Origin: Tubiluchus corallicola
Lineage: Eukaryota > Priapulida > Priapulimorpha > Priapulimorphida > Tubiluchidae
DNA: 60,000 bases
Assembly (NCBI GenBank): GCA_030141605.1
Contig: JAQGDQ010000009.1
Coordinates: forward strand, 653,001-713,000
Direction: 5' to 3'
The translations under genes and the position numbers were made by a program. Of the stretch, positions 11,947-23,389 are shown in pieces (the stretch's first letter is position 1; the number at the start of each line of letters is the position of its first letter). A model generated the notes under the pieces. It ran no database searches, was not told the DNA's origin, and saw nothing but the letters and a program-made list of their open reading frames with translations.

Positions 11947-14900
11947 GGTGTTATCTGCATAAATTATGTGGTGGAATGTGAAATAGGTGTTAACGAAACT
12001 AATGACGCTACAAAAAGCAAAGCTGATTTCATTTCTTTTGGTGATACAACTCGTGCTATTTTTGTGTTCACAAAATAGCTGCGACAAAACAAAATCAGAC
12101 ATAGACATCTACAAGTTGGTACGTATAGTGTGCACTGCAGTGGCACAATATGTTTATTGTAAGTTATGAGGTATTAAAGGAAAAGATGAGTAGTTAAATT
12201 ACACCAGTTTGCTTTCATATTTATTTGGCCAACCTGAATGGAAAACTTGTTCAAAAGTCAAAATTGTGGAAAGGGAAAAACGGAAAGGCCATTGTAAAAT
12301 TAAGATTACCTAAACTGATTTCATCAAATTTTGGGAATCGAAACTGTTTAATTAAGGATCCATTCGGTCTTATATAGAAAATAAAAAAGAAGAATTTACA
12401 GATGGTTTTTACTACGCGTGGTCTACTCTCATTCTTTAAAGGAAGACAGGATAATTTTTCACATACTACCCCATTTTCAAGTCCGATAAAAATCCACATT
12501 TTAACACAATGAATGCTGCAAAAGCGTTTCTGATAATTAAATAATAGATTAAAAACTTAATTAACGGCGGGCCCAACTATTGACGACATCACAAACTAAC
12601 ATAATTTTCAAAGCAAAAGTATTCCATGAGCGTGCTGCACGTGTTTGCGAAAGCGAAAATTGAAGTACAGTGCTACAGTAACAGATTCAGTGTGTTGTAC
12701 CAAAACAAAGCAAGTTTTAAGATAAAAATTCAAATTTCATATTTACCGCTGTGCTCACGCATGAGCTGTCGAACGTGTGTGGTTCGTCACAAACTAACAC
12801 ATCTGAACTGAGAGGTACAGCAGCTGTTTTTTGTGTGTTTCCGGAATGCGATCGCTAGTGCACGTCTAACTAACTAATGACGAAATGGCGATGTAACAGC
12901 GAAGAACTAGTGACTCGAACGTAAAATTGTGTTTGTATGGTAATAATTCTTTCACGTGACATGAGTCAGTCATTTTTGCAAAAATAGCATGTTTTCTTTC
13001 AACATTTTAAGGAATAGATTGTTTTAACCTACAGTTTAAGATTGGGTCCGGTTTTGCTTTAAGTTTATGGGCCTTAAGTTTATGCGTTCATAAGACCACT
13101 CTTCCCCCGGCATGAATTCACCAAATAAACATTAATACCACCAATAACTTACTCCTTTTTGTTCTCGATAAGAAAGTTGTAAGCGACAATTATGTCTTTG
13201 GGTCCTTTTGATGTTGGCAATGGCATCTTCTTTAAGGACCATCCTCTCTCTATTGATGGTCTCTGTTTACCTAATCCCAATTTGTCTGTTAATGGTGGAA
13301 TCAGCATGACCAGTCCACTGAGTGTGATGGTGGCAGCAGCAAAGAAGAAGGCAGGAGAATAAGCCTGTTTGACGTCGTAAATCCACCCTGGAATAACAAT
13401 TCTTCACTAAACGTTGCGTTAGGTTGTATTGAATTAAAACAAAAAGCTCATTTTAGCATAGCTCATCTTAGGATACCCGATTTTAGCATACCTGATTTCA
13501 GCATATCTCATTTTAGCATAGATGATTTTAGTGTAACTCATTTTAGTATAGCTCATTTTAACTAAGTATAGCTCATTTCAGTATCTCTCATTTTATAAAG
13601 CTCATTTTAGTACAGCTGATTTTAGTAAAGCTCTTTTCAGTATCACTGATTTTAGTACAGCTAATTTTTGTGTTAAGTGAATGAATTTTAGGTTACATTA
13701 TCTTCATCTAAATATACACATTGTTCAATTCGAATTTTTCCTTTCATTACCTGCAACTGGAGCTCCTAGAAGGGCACCTACAGCTTCATAGAGAATCAAG
13801 AAACCGTAGGCATTAGCCATCCTGCTCATGCCAACGAACTCCAGAACGATTGTGGGCAACATTGACCCACCTGCAGCAGTCAAGAAGCCAAGTGAAGCGC
13901 AGAACACTGCCATGAAGTTGTAATTCTTGTACAGAGGAAATAAGAAAGTGGAGATGCCAATCACCAGGAAAGAGGTATTGTAGAGGAGAACACAGGATAT
14001 CTTTGGGTGGTTACCCAAGGCTCCAAATGCTATTCTGCCAACAAAATTTGTACTTCCCATGATGCTAATCAGCAACGATGCAGAATCATCCGAATTTCCG
14101 AAACTTTTTGCATAGGCTGGAATATGCAAATATAAGCTGGTCACACCCAAGAAAAATAACAAGTTATTTAAACAAAGTTTTGTGAACTTTTCTTTTCGCA
14201 GCATAGACATGCGTAGAATTTTTGACTTTTTTACAATGTGTGCGTCACCGTCAGTGTTCGTTGGAAAATACACCATACCACAAACACAGAAATTCAGCAT
14301 TATTGCACCACAAATGAGCATACTTTGACGCCATCCATATTCGTCTACAATAATTCGAAAGAGTAGAGGAAATAACAACACTCCCATGCCAGCCCCAGAC
14401 ACAGCCAGGCCTACAGCAAATATTCGTTTTGTCTCAAAATACATTGTGACAGCCATTACACTGGGTATGTAAACCAAGCCCGATCCAAAACCTAAAATAG
14501 ATACAAATCTTAGGTATTAAAAACTTTTCTGTATTAGTAATTAGGCGGTCAAATATTAGGAAGACGTACATTGATATGACTTCAATTCTAAATTAGGTTA
14601 TCTACTACAATTTTGTTAACTCCAGCGACAGATATCAGTCCCAGCAGCTAGATACAGCTTATTTCTGGCTCGCCTTTTTAGTTAACTCGAATTCGTTTAC
14701 ATTCCAAGGTGATTTGTTGTCAACATTAATTATAGGTCTGCAATTTGAATGCATAGTACAGGTGTGACGCCCATTCCACGCGTCTGCAGAAATAGACACA
14801 TTAGAGAGCAAATATTTCTTCTAATTACCTATTAATTAATTGTTAATCTTATACATTATTATTGCTTAACCATGGAAAAATGTTGGTCAAACAGTTCAAC

Positions 14901-16415
14901 ATTCTTGTATAAAAAGAGATTCTGGACTTGTGCCTCCCTCCTTATTGTTGTGTGTGTAGAGCACAACAGCATGAATTACGATGCGCAATCTTGTAAGCTA
15001 TTAGCCTGTCTACTTCAATTTCATTCAAGGTGTTTTTACACATATGGTAAACCTTGAAATACCATTGAAAGTTATTTCAAATCGTAGTCACAACCTGATC
15101 TGCTTTGAGAACAGAAGTTAAAGAGTTAATTACTGCGTGACCTTCTCAGCATAGGTAACCAGCAGTTTTTGAAAAAAATGAAAAATTTTTATACTTGGAT
15201 TTGGTTGCTTTTGTACATGTAAGATCAGGCGGTGTAATTTTGTATAGACTGTCATAATTGTAGTACTTACCAGCTATGACTCCAAAACTGATGTACAGAT
15301 AATAAATACTGGTAGCGAACATGCTGGCTACAAATCCTGCACTGGTCAGGAAGCCTCCGAGAATCGTCACAGTCCGACAGCCGTATCTGTTGACAAGGAT
15401 GCTGGCTAGAAAACCTGTGAAAGATGCGTGCAATTAGGGATTTCGAATCTCTTGAAACTGCTATTGTGAGTTTGAACTACCTTATCTGCTTGCCGCTACC
15501 AAAAAGTTCATTCAAATATGCTGATCATATTTTTGCCTGCAGTGTCATGAAAGCTATAGGAACCACAAAAATTGTCTTTGTTCTCATTGTTTCTGAAGAA
15601 AGCAATCTATTAGAACTGGAAGATACCTGTTTTTTCCGCTCTGCCCACTGGCAGAGATTAAGAGCTGCAAAATAAAATTGAAAGAAGTGAGTTAGTATCT
15701 TATATAAAATTGCGCCATTCCGCTGAAAAGTAATTAGCAAAATATCCATTGAGGCAAACTTGTATTAAAAAATTCTGGAAGCTGTGGCAGCTGCAAAACC
15801 AGGGGACGCCGGGCAGGGAAGGGGATAGAAAGCATGAGATAAGCAAGAAGAGGAGAATTAGCTTCCACCGTGCTTGCAGTACACTGGAAGACAACTGAGC
15901 ATGATGATGATGATGATGATGATGATGATGGTAGTGATGATGATGATGACCATGATGATCATGACGATGATGATGATTGTGAAATGACAGTGTTGTGACG
16001 TTGAAGATAAAGAAGATGATGATGCAGTTATTCCCAGACTAAGAATCTCAGCAGCAATGCAAATGAGTGAGCGAATCAGCCAAGGAGTGAACAAAAAAAC
16101 TGCATTAGCATCATAATTAAGGTTTCCAGCAACTCCAGATCTTCAGTGCTGCAACACCACCTTTCTTGTCGAATGATAATTATAATGATAATGGCGATGA
16201 CAACGACTGATCGGGTACTTACAGGCAAACATCATGACGCCAGTGTTGATGGAGCCAATCCAAGCAGTTGCTGCACTGCTTTCTTGAAACTCCTCTAGAA
16301 AGACAATGTTGAATGCACCAATCCCATACAGAACTGCGTAAATGAGCATGTGGGCAGTAAAGGATGCAACGACAACCACCCAAGCCCAGCCTTGGTCCTG
16401 TTGCAGACGAGGCAT
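11614..16415 (-). CDS. SLC16/monocarboxylate-transporter-like protein, paralogue B (5 coding exons)
   Basis: Tandem paralogue of the gene at 2430-7623. Exons on the minus strand: 16223-16415 (193 nt, same as A), 15271-15414 (144 nt, same), 13751-14491, 13153-13387 and 11614-11647, summing to 1347 nt (448 aa). It starts MPRLQQDQGWAWVV. The YFETKR..AVGLAVSGAG signature is near residue 130, and TNFVGRIAFG keeps the TM8 Arg with Asn in place of the partner Asp. The exon at 13153-13387 encodes the last membrane segments, from GWIYDVKQAYSPAF onward. It ends KKE then TAA within the donor GAGTAAGTT. The 34-nt terminal exon follows TTTTGCAG at 11648 and encodes ELEALAPVSHV plus stop, nearly the same tail as A, which strongly supports both short exons. 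Intron 3 holds a degenerate 15-bp minisatellite and intron 4 an (AAT)n tract. A decayed LINE lies upstream in the opposite orientation. Substrate unknown. Confidence 0.87.
11872..11945. repeat. (AAT)n microsatellite, about 25 copies
   Basis: A pure 74-bp AAT/ATA run in intron 4 of transporter B. The poly-Asn, poly-Ile and poly-Tyr frames crossing it are artefacts of the repeat. Confidence 0.98.
13440..13680. repeat. Degenerate ~15-bp minisatellite (CATTTTAGTATAGCT type)
   Basis: About 15 diverged copies of a unit like CTCATTTTAGCATAG in intron 3 of transporter B, the same intron that carries a different 15-mer array in transporter A. Each copy contains TTTTAG or TTTCAG, which reads like a splice-acceptor core on the plus strand, opposite to the gene. 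Confidence 0.85.
15900..15980. repeat. (ATG)n microsatellite, imperfect
   Basis: ATG/GTG/ACC triplets in intron 1 of transporter B. Confidence 0.9.
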
Positions 16416-16837
16416 GGCGATGAAGCGCTCACAACCTCAACAAGAGGCTCCACTCAATGTCTATAATGCATTTTAGTCATTCTTTGTAGACCACAACATC
16501 CAAATATTCTTGGGTGCACCGATCTGCCAACTCCTGAAAAAATTCACTATTTAAGAATTGCATTCAGTTTGAATTGCATGACTTAAGCCCCGTCCAGACT
16601 ATCGGGCGTGCAAGGTTATTCATCGTCCACGGGACAGCGTAGATAGCGTCCGCATGACAACTTTGCATGATACCGATAAAACTTGGAGAACTTCAGTTTT
16701 TAAGATACACGCTTTCCCGGTGAAATTAACCCAGTCAGAGCCTCTTGAGTTTTTTGTACGTGACCATTGCCTTAGTTGCAGAGCTTTGCTTTCATAGGAA
16801 TGCCCGATAACCTAGACATACAGCACTCATCGCGGAC

Positions 16838-18524
16838 ATGCAAGCAAGATTGGGAATAAGTTTACGTCATCATGCTTGCCTCATCTTCAATTTAATAGAC
16901 CTTGTACGAGGGTCTATGTTACGCCTTATAGCATATATATTACAAAATCGCAATATTTGCATAAAGGTAAATGACTATATGTCCAATCAATATCGATGCA
17001 ATTTAGGATTTCCACAGGGGTCAGTTATAGCCCCAATACTGTTTATATTTTTCATTGCCGATATGTTTTATAACATGCATGACTCAGTTAAAAAGCACAA
17101 GTATGTTGATGATGGATCTTTGCATGTGTCAAATACAGACCCGCAAACCTGTGTTACAATTGCACAAAGCTCTTGTGATGTGCTTCACAAATGGTGCCAG
17201 AAATGGCGTTTAAAGATAAATACGTTACCTGGTACAGAAGCATTGCTAGTAGGGGCACCAGACAATTTAAAAATTAGTTACAATGAAATACTGTTTGTTG
17301 AAGACAGCAAAATATTAGGCCTAACTGTTGATCGGAAATAAACACGTGGGTAATGTTCATAAAAAGGTATGGTATAGATGGTTGAAAGTAAAAAACAATT
17401 GCAGTAAATATACAGGTTTGCGACTTGCTACCGTTGTAAATATAAAACTACTATTTTGCCGATTATACTGTACGGTGCTATTGCATTGTTAAGTAAAAAA
17501 CTCTTTATTTGAAGACATAATCTATGATATAATGAAAGTTGCTGCGGGGTCTGCTTTTAAACCAGATCGAACTAAATTGGTAATACTTTGTGGTCTTCCA
17601 CCGTTAGACATTGAATTAAATGTAATTGTTGTTAATTCATGTCTCAAGACGTTATGTCAGAATGCTGATGATTTAGTTAAACAAAAGACTCTGCGGTATG
17701 GTAGTGCACGTCTGACAGGAACGCATATTTATTAAAATATTATGTATACACATGCGCAGACTGTGAGACACTTTTTAAAATTTGTCTGGAATGAAAACTT
17801 CCGTACTACAGATCTTGAAGAAGTTCCTGAAGATATGTTAAAGTACACTAAACGTCAAATTATGGATTATGTTTCTAGTACCTGGTCAAACAAATATAAG
17901 CATGTTATGCAATTTCGAGGAGAAAATGTTGAAATACAGAATATAAAATGTAAACCCTTGAATTTGCCGCTTGGAAATAATGAAAGGAAAATAGAATCCA
18001 TTGCCATGTCTTTTTTAACTGGCCAGGGGAATTTTAACAGCTTTTTGTATAGACTTAATATGTGTGATACTAGGTTATGTCCATGTGGAGAAGAAGAGCA
18101 AACTCAGCACATTTTATTCAGATGCAATAAAGTAGATAATACAAAAAGAATGCGTTTCATAGAAATAACTGATGCCAATTATACACGTAATATTATGCTT
18201 CAATCTGATGAAAATTTAATAATGGCTTTCACTAGCCTGATCAGAGATAATTTTATACTAAGTAATTGTTAATTTAGGCCCGCTCGAGTATACAAAAATA
18301 AATTATGTAGTTGTGTAAAGTTAATTTGTTTGTATAATACTTGTGATTCGTTTGAAATTATATCTAATTTAAGTATAAAATGTTATTCGTTGTACATAGT
18401 GAGAAACTGGATTTAAAAGATTTGTTATATGAAAATGTAAATTGTTGATCTGAGCCTGCAAAAGGGGGCACCTTTTTGTATATATGTTCATTTCTTTAAT
18501 AAAGATTTATTATTATAAAAAAAT
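16838..18524 (+). mobile_element. Decayed non-LTR retrotransposon (LINE), ORF2 3' part
   Basis: Broken reverse transcriptase followed by a C-terminal cysteine/histidine motif. The first frame (16838-17341) contains LGFPQGSVIAPILFIFFIAD and the catalytic box KYVDDGSL (YADD type with Val). It then breaks by a frameshift near 17340 and continues in pieces at 17345-17500, 17532-17735 and 17742-18272. The last piece includes RLCPCGEEEQTQHILFRC, the CCHC-like motif near the end of many I/Jockey-group LINEs. The 3' end is A-rich near 18515-18524. There is no endonuclease domain, so it is 5'-truncated and dead. It lies about 420 bp from the start of transporter B in the opposite orientation. Confidence 0.85.
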
Positions 18525-21500
18525 ATTCAATTTGCATTACAGTGAGAAGTTGATTGCTGAAATTTACACGACGAGTCTTACTCTTTGTACGCATCAACTT
18601 TTCACAACTGTTCAGTCAGTTTAGCATTTGTTTTGATAATGATTTTTCTGATAATAAGCTGACGCGAGGCGGCATATTTCATTTGTCTTTGTTGTAGACT
18701 TCAGTGACCTTCAAGTAGTGTGCCAAGGTGAATGCGAACTAAAAGGCTTCATTTGAAAAAAAATTCCTATTTTTAGATAACTTAGGTCGGAGAATTAGCG
18801 GAGCGTTGTGTTTTCTGCATGTGATCTAATGATTTCATCTGCGTGTGCCTGTCTGTGAGTCTATAATAAGGTCAAGACCAAATGTTAAGGTAAAAGGGCA
18901 AAAATATCATAAGTTTCACCATATTCAGTTAATTTCGGGCATGGGTCTACATCACTTTTGTGTACCCTCTAGTTTTAATGACTACCTGCCTGTCTCAGCT
19001 TATATATGTAAGGGTTTCGCTATTACGCCAACATGCGCGGATAAGCGAGGATGATTTTACTTTAATTAAATTAATTAGTATTAACGGCTTATGATTAAAA
19101 ATAAGGATTGGCAAACAAAATATGAAAAAAACAAAGCCTACCTAGTCGAAGAGACTCATCGGATCGCGACAATTTATTTAAAATTGAGACATTCGCTGAG
19201 CGCCGCACTTAATGAATTCTGATTATATAAAGAAAATCGGTCTATTAATATTTATTTCGATACAAATCAGCGACACAAAATAAACTTCTAACAAATTCAA
19301 TTAGTAAAAGTTTGCTGTTCAATATCGTTATAATAATGAATTATTTTTAATGTAATAAAATATCTAAATTTATAAAATATAATTTGTTGTAAAATTTATA
19401 TAACTGCAATATACACTCACTCATATAATTTAAGCACACGCTATTCACATTGTGCTGCACGCTTAATCGCAAACACAGACACTAAGAAGTTATCAACATA
19501 AGCATTCTGTATAGCAGACGCTTTTACGTCAGCATCTCGAGTTACCTTGCATTCACCCACTTGCGCAAATTGATCACGTGCTAATTTGACGTTCCAGTTC
19601 AAGCTAGTGTTACAACTAGATTGAACCAGTTCCGCTTTGATCCAGCCGTCGATTGTAGTCGTGGATCAGATGATTTAGGGTCGCTCTGATTGGAGACTGA
19701 CGAAGCGCAGAATCGTATCAAAAATAACTTGACTGCCCAGTAGCATGCAGAACTAAGAACTAGCGATAAATTTCAGGCAAACACGATTACATTACAAGTT
19801 AAAAAGCCTCCTTGGACATAACAGTTTTTGAGTAGGTTAGTTAAGAAAATCAGTCGAAAAAAACGTTCGTTTTTGAACGTTTTGCTTAGCTTGCCAGTTT
19901 ATTTTCGGTAACACCCTTTCAGTTATTGATTGGGACAATGTGACCTGTGTTTACTACTATATATGCAATAGCAGCTGACTGTGCAAACCGGATTTCACCA
20001 GTTTGTTGCTATTAAAATCCCTACCTCAGAGGCAGTTGCTCGCGGAACAGCTGTACTCAATTAGTGAAAATGGGAACATTTAGCTTGATAAACGTACCTC
20101 AGACTGCAAGATCGCCTTCGGAACAAATCTTTATTTTTTAATTACTTTATAGATAGTTTACAGCTATAGCATCGTTTATTTTACTTGCTGCAACAAAACA
20201 TATATCGAATTGTTTCTAATTCGCTCCGTCAAGCAGTTAATTTTCTACTGTTTTAGGTATCACTTACTTAGCTGTACAGTTTATACTGAGTACTTAATTT
20301 CGAACTAGACACGGTAATATGGCTGGAGCACTTAATAATGATATTATTTTGTCCGGTCTTCAATTCATAATTCATAGTAAACGTTTACATGAGTTTGCTA
20401 TTTCACAATCATGACATTTTACAACTTATTAAGTATTTCAGGCACCACTAGTTTCATCATCTCAAATCAGTTTCATCATCACTCATTTGACATTCACCCA
20501 CATTCAAAGTGTTTTCTTCTTATGTTAGTAGTCAACGCAAAACAAATTTATGTTTCATATGCACGTCAAACTGTATTGAACGGTGAAACCTATTGTGGAG
20601 AGGCTTATTATAGGTTCTTCTGAACCTAATAGCCAATCTTGTTAACAATTCTATTCTATTTTCCTGTCAATTATACGTATGTAACATATTAAATTTGTTA
20701 AAAAATACTGTTTCAACCAATGTGACTGGAACTTAATATCCTGGCATTGTAAAAAAAAACACCTCTTGTATTTCTCCAAAACTCATAATTATACTTTATT
20801 AAACAATAAATCCATTTGTAGTTAACTCGCACTCATGAATACTTAATACTTCGTGAAGAAAATGTAAGCAAGGCATTTGACAGAGGGGCAGAAACTGAAT
20901 GAAGCACATAAATAACGAATTATAATAATACTAATTATTATAACTTAACAAGCGATAAATGGCTGATAATAATCAGGAAAAATAAGTACAAAGCCGATCT
21001 TCAACTTTTCGCCTTAGGATTGGCTCAACCTGGTTGTGGATTAAAATCAATTGGATTGCGAGTGGATGTGAATTTTATGCCAAATTGTAGTGGTTAGGTA
21101 AATTTAAGTGAGGACGATCCTTACTACTAACAATATGAAAAATAATCACCAAATTCAACACACGATTGTTTATCGTTCTTGCTCACACAGAAATATTAGT
21201 ACATTACGCTCACGGCTGAACAAATCAACATATAAAATTATAGAAATTTCAAAGATGTGCTTGTCTGACACGTACAATCAGGTGTTCTGTCCTTTTATTT
21301 CAGGCTGCGGCGTGTGCATATTCTGTAATAATTAGTGATTGTATTATCATTATAAAAACAGTTACGAATCCTTCGTGATTTTTTTGTTTGTTTTTTTCAC
21401 CTCAGTTTAGTTCTTTTGCAGTTCGCATAAGTAGCCTGCACACTTTCGGCAATTAAATTATATTTTTAAATTATATTGGGACAACAAGTATGTTCATTTA

Positions 21501-21904
21501 CTAGACAAATATGCACTTATTAAATATGATTTACTTAGTTGCTTTATTGTCAAAATTCATTGTTCTTAGTGACAGCGCGCCGCTTACGCACTCGCTACAG
21601 ATAGGCTCTTCTTGCTGTGTCACCAACTCGTATTATTATTGCCTGTTTATGTCGAGAATGACGACTGACACTGATGACTCCGACTGATGTCGCCAAATTC
21701 AAACGACATTCAATTTTCACTGTCATTCTCGGCGTCCACTTGGTTCAACAACACTGGCAAAAACAAGAATGACGGTATGAACGGCCTACTAGGCTATTAT
21801 AATGGTATTATTGCTACGCCGTTTTAAGATTTAAATGTCCCACCCATTAAACCAAAATAAGAAAAATTTAGTTCATAAGTCGCCTGCAAACTTTACGGGC
21901 AGCA
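18525..21904. other. Intergenic, no supported gene
   Basis: A+T-rich spacer. Open stretches such as 20411-20623 and 21108-21335 have no recognisable domains or splice context. Nothing further was seen. Confidence 0.4.
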
Positions 21905-22132
21905 ATCACAATTTGTTACTGCAAAGTTTACAGATACATATATATATTGATGCAGCCAAATAAGTAACAAATTGTAGCATTATTTTTGAAAAAAACTTTG
22001 ACTCCACTATCATAATCCATCACAATTTGTTACTGCAAAGTTTACAGATACATATATATATTAATGCAGCCAAATAGGTAACAAATTGTAGCCTTACTTT
22101 TGAAAAAAAACATTGACTCCACTATCATAATC
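21905..22132. repeat. 114-bp tandem duplication (2 copies)
   Basis: Units 21905-22018 and 22019-22132 differ at only a few positions. Each starts ATCACAATTTGTTACTGC and ends near CTATCATAATCC, and each carries a short internal TA run. Within each unit CACAATTTGTTACTG and TAGGTAACAAATTGT are inverted relative to each other, so each unit can fold as a hairpin. Confidence 0.93.
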
Positions 22133-23389
22133 CTTCTTCGATTTTTGCTTTAAAAAATCACCCTGGACATGCATAACCCTACATCCGCAAACTTTATCTA
22201 TATTTAGGCCTCCTATTTTGTCCATAATCGTATATAACTATAATTATAGCCACCCTTAGCTAAGTTACTGCGATTCAGTCTCGTTTATTCAGGTTTTTCA
22301 TTTATCAGTGGTCAAAAACAGCAAAAAACAGTTTCAAACAAGTTAACTTTGTAAATTTTTCATTTTTGTAAACACTTAAGCATTAGCATTCTAGCAACAA
22401 CAAAATTAATTTGGTAACTAATCCTTTATTAACTAAATTCAAATTTAATAATTATTGATCATGTGACAGCTGTAGTAAATGTATTATAACTATTTATAAA
22501 ATAATTTGCAATAAAGATAAAAGTAAATCTGTTGAGCTGTACATATAGAAAACTATTACAGACAAAAAATAATCATAATTTTTGCATAAATGTACCACAA
22601 AAATGGCAGCACATGTGCATAAATTATTGCAATTACTATCACAGCAGGCAGACAACATAATTAAGATAACTTCATATACACATATCCCTAACACACAAAT
22701 ACAACATTTACTACCAGGTACAACACATCTTAAAAAGTAGTAGTTTCTGAACATAAATCGACAGCATTTTGTGAAAGAACAAAATTTTACAATATTCAAC
22801 AAAATAACATAATACAAATAAACAATGCAACAAATACAACTATTGCACTATTCTTTGTAAACACATGCAAATATCTTAATGTATGTAATTCAAGTGCACG
22901 AGTATCAATTCCTACTCTCTAACAACAATTCACTTGTACTGCTACATAGCTCCAATTACAAAATCTTTATTTCAGAAATGTTATTTACAAAAACTTGCAA
23001 AAATTTATATTGTAAACAAGAAGACAATTAGTGATAAAGTTTTAATCACAATTGTTTTGTACATTATTTACATGAGAAGTACCAAAGTACTGTAAGCTCA
23101 TAGATTGCAGGTATACTATCTCAGCTAAAGTCGATATCAAAAAACAATGAATTGTAATCCGTCATGAACTAAGTGATTCCTAGTCTATATCCTAGGTCCA
23201 GCCTAGATAAATGTATTATAGGCCCAGGTATCCCTGAAGACAAATGAGTGTCACAGATCACAAACCGCAAACAGTGGTTTTGAAATGTGTTCATCTTTGG
23301 GATGCTTGTGGTCATCTGACACAAGTCTTTTGGGTCAGCCAGTGTCAAAATGATGAGTATCAGCAAGCCTTCCAACAGAATCAGGCAAG
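22133..23389. other. Intergenic, 3' of transporter C
   Basis: A+T-rich. The frame at 22494-22817 on the minus strand is Cys/Ile/Leu-rich without domain character and was rejected. The opposite-strand frame overlapping the terminal exon of transporter C (23244-23480, plus) is judged a shadow. Confidence 0.4.

Noticed and set aside
11760-12108. Open frames with poly-Asn, poly-Ile or poly-Tyr
   Set aside because: Produced by the (AAT)n microsatellite in all frames.
22494-22817. 107-codon minus-strand frame, Cys- and Ile-rich
   Set aside because: No motif, composition expected from A+T-rich DNA, and no splice or paralogue support.
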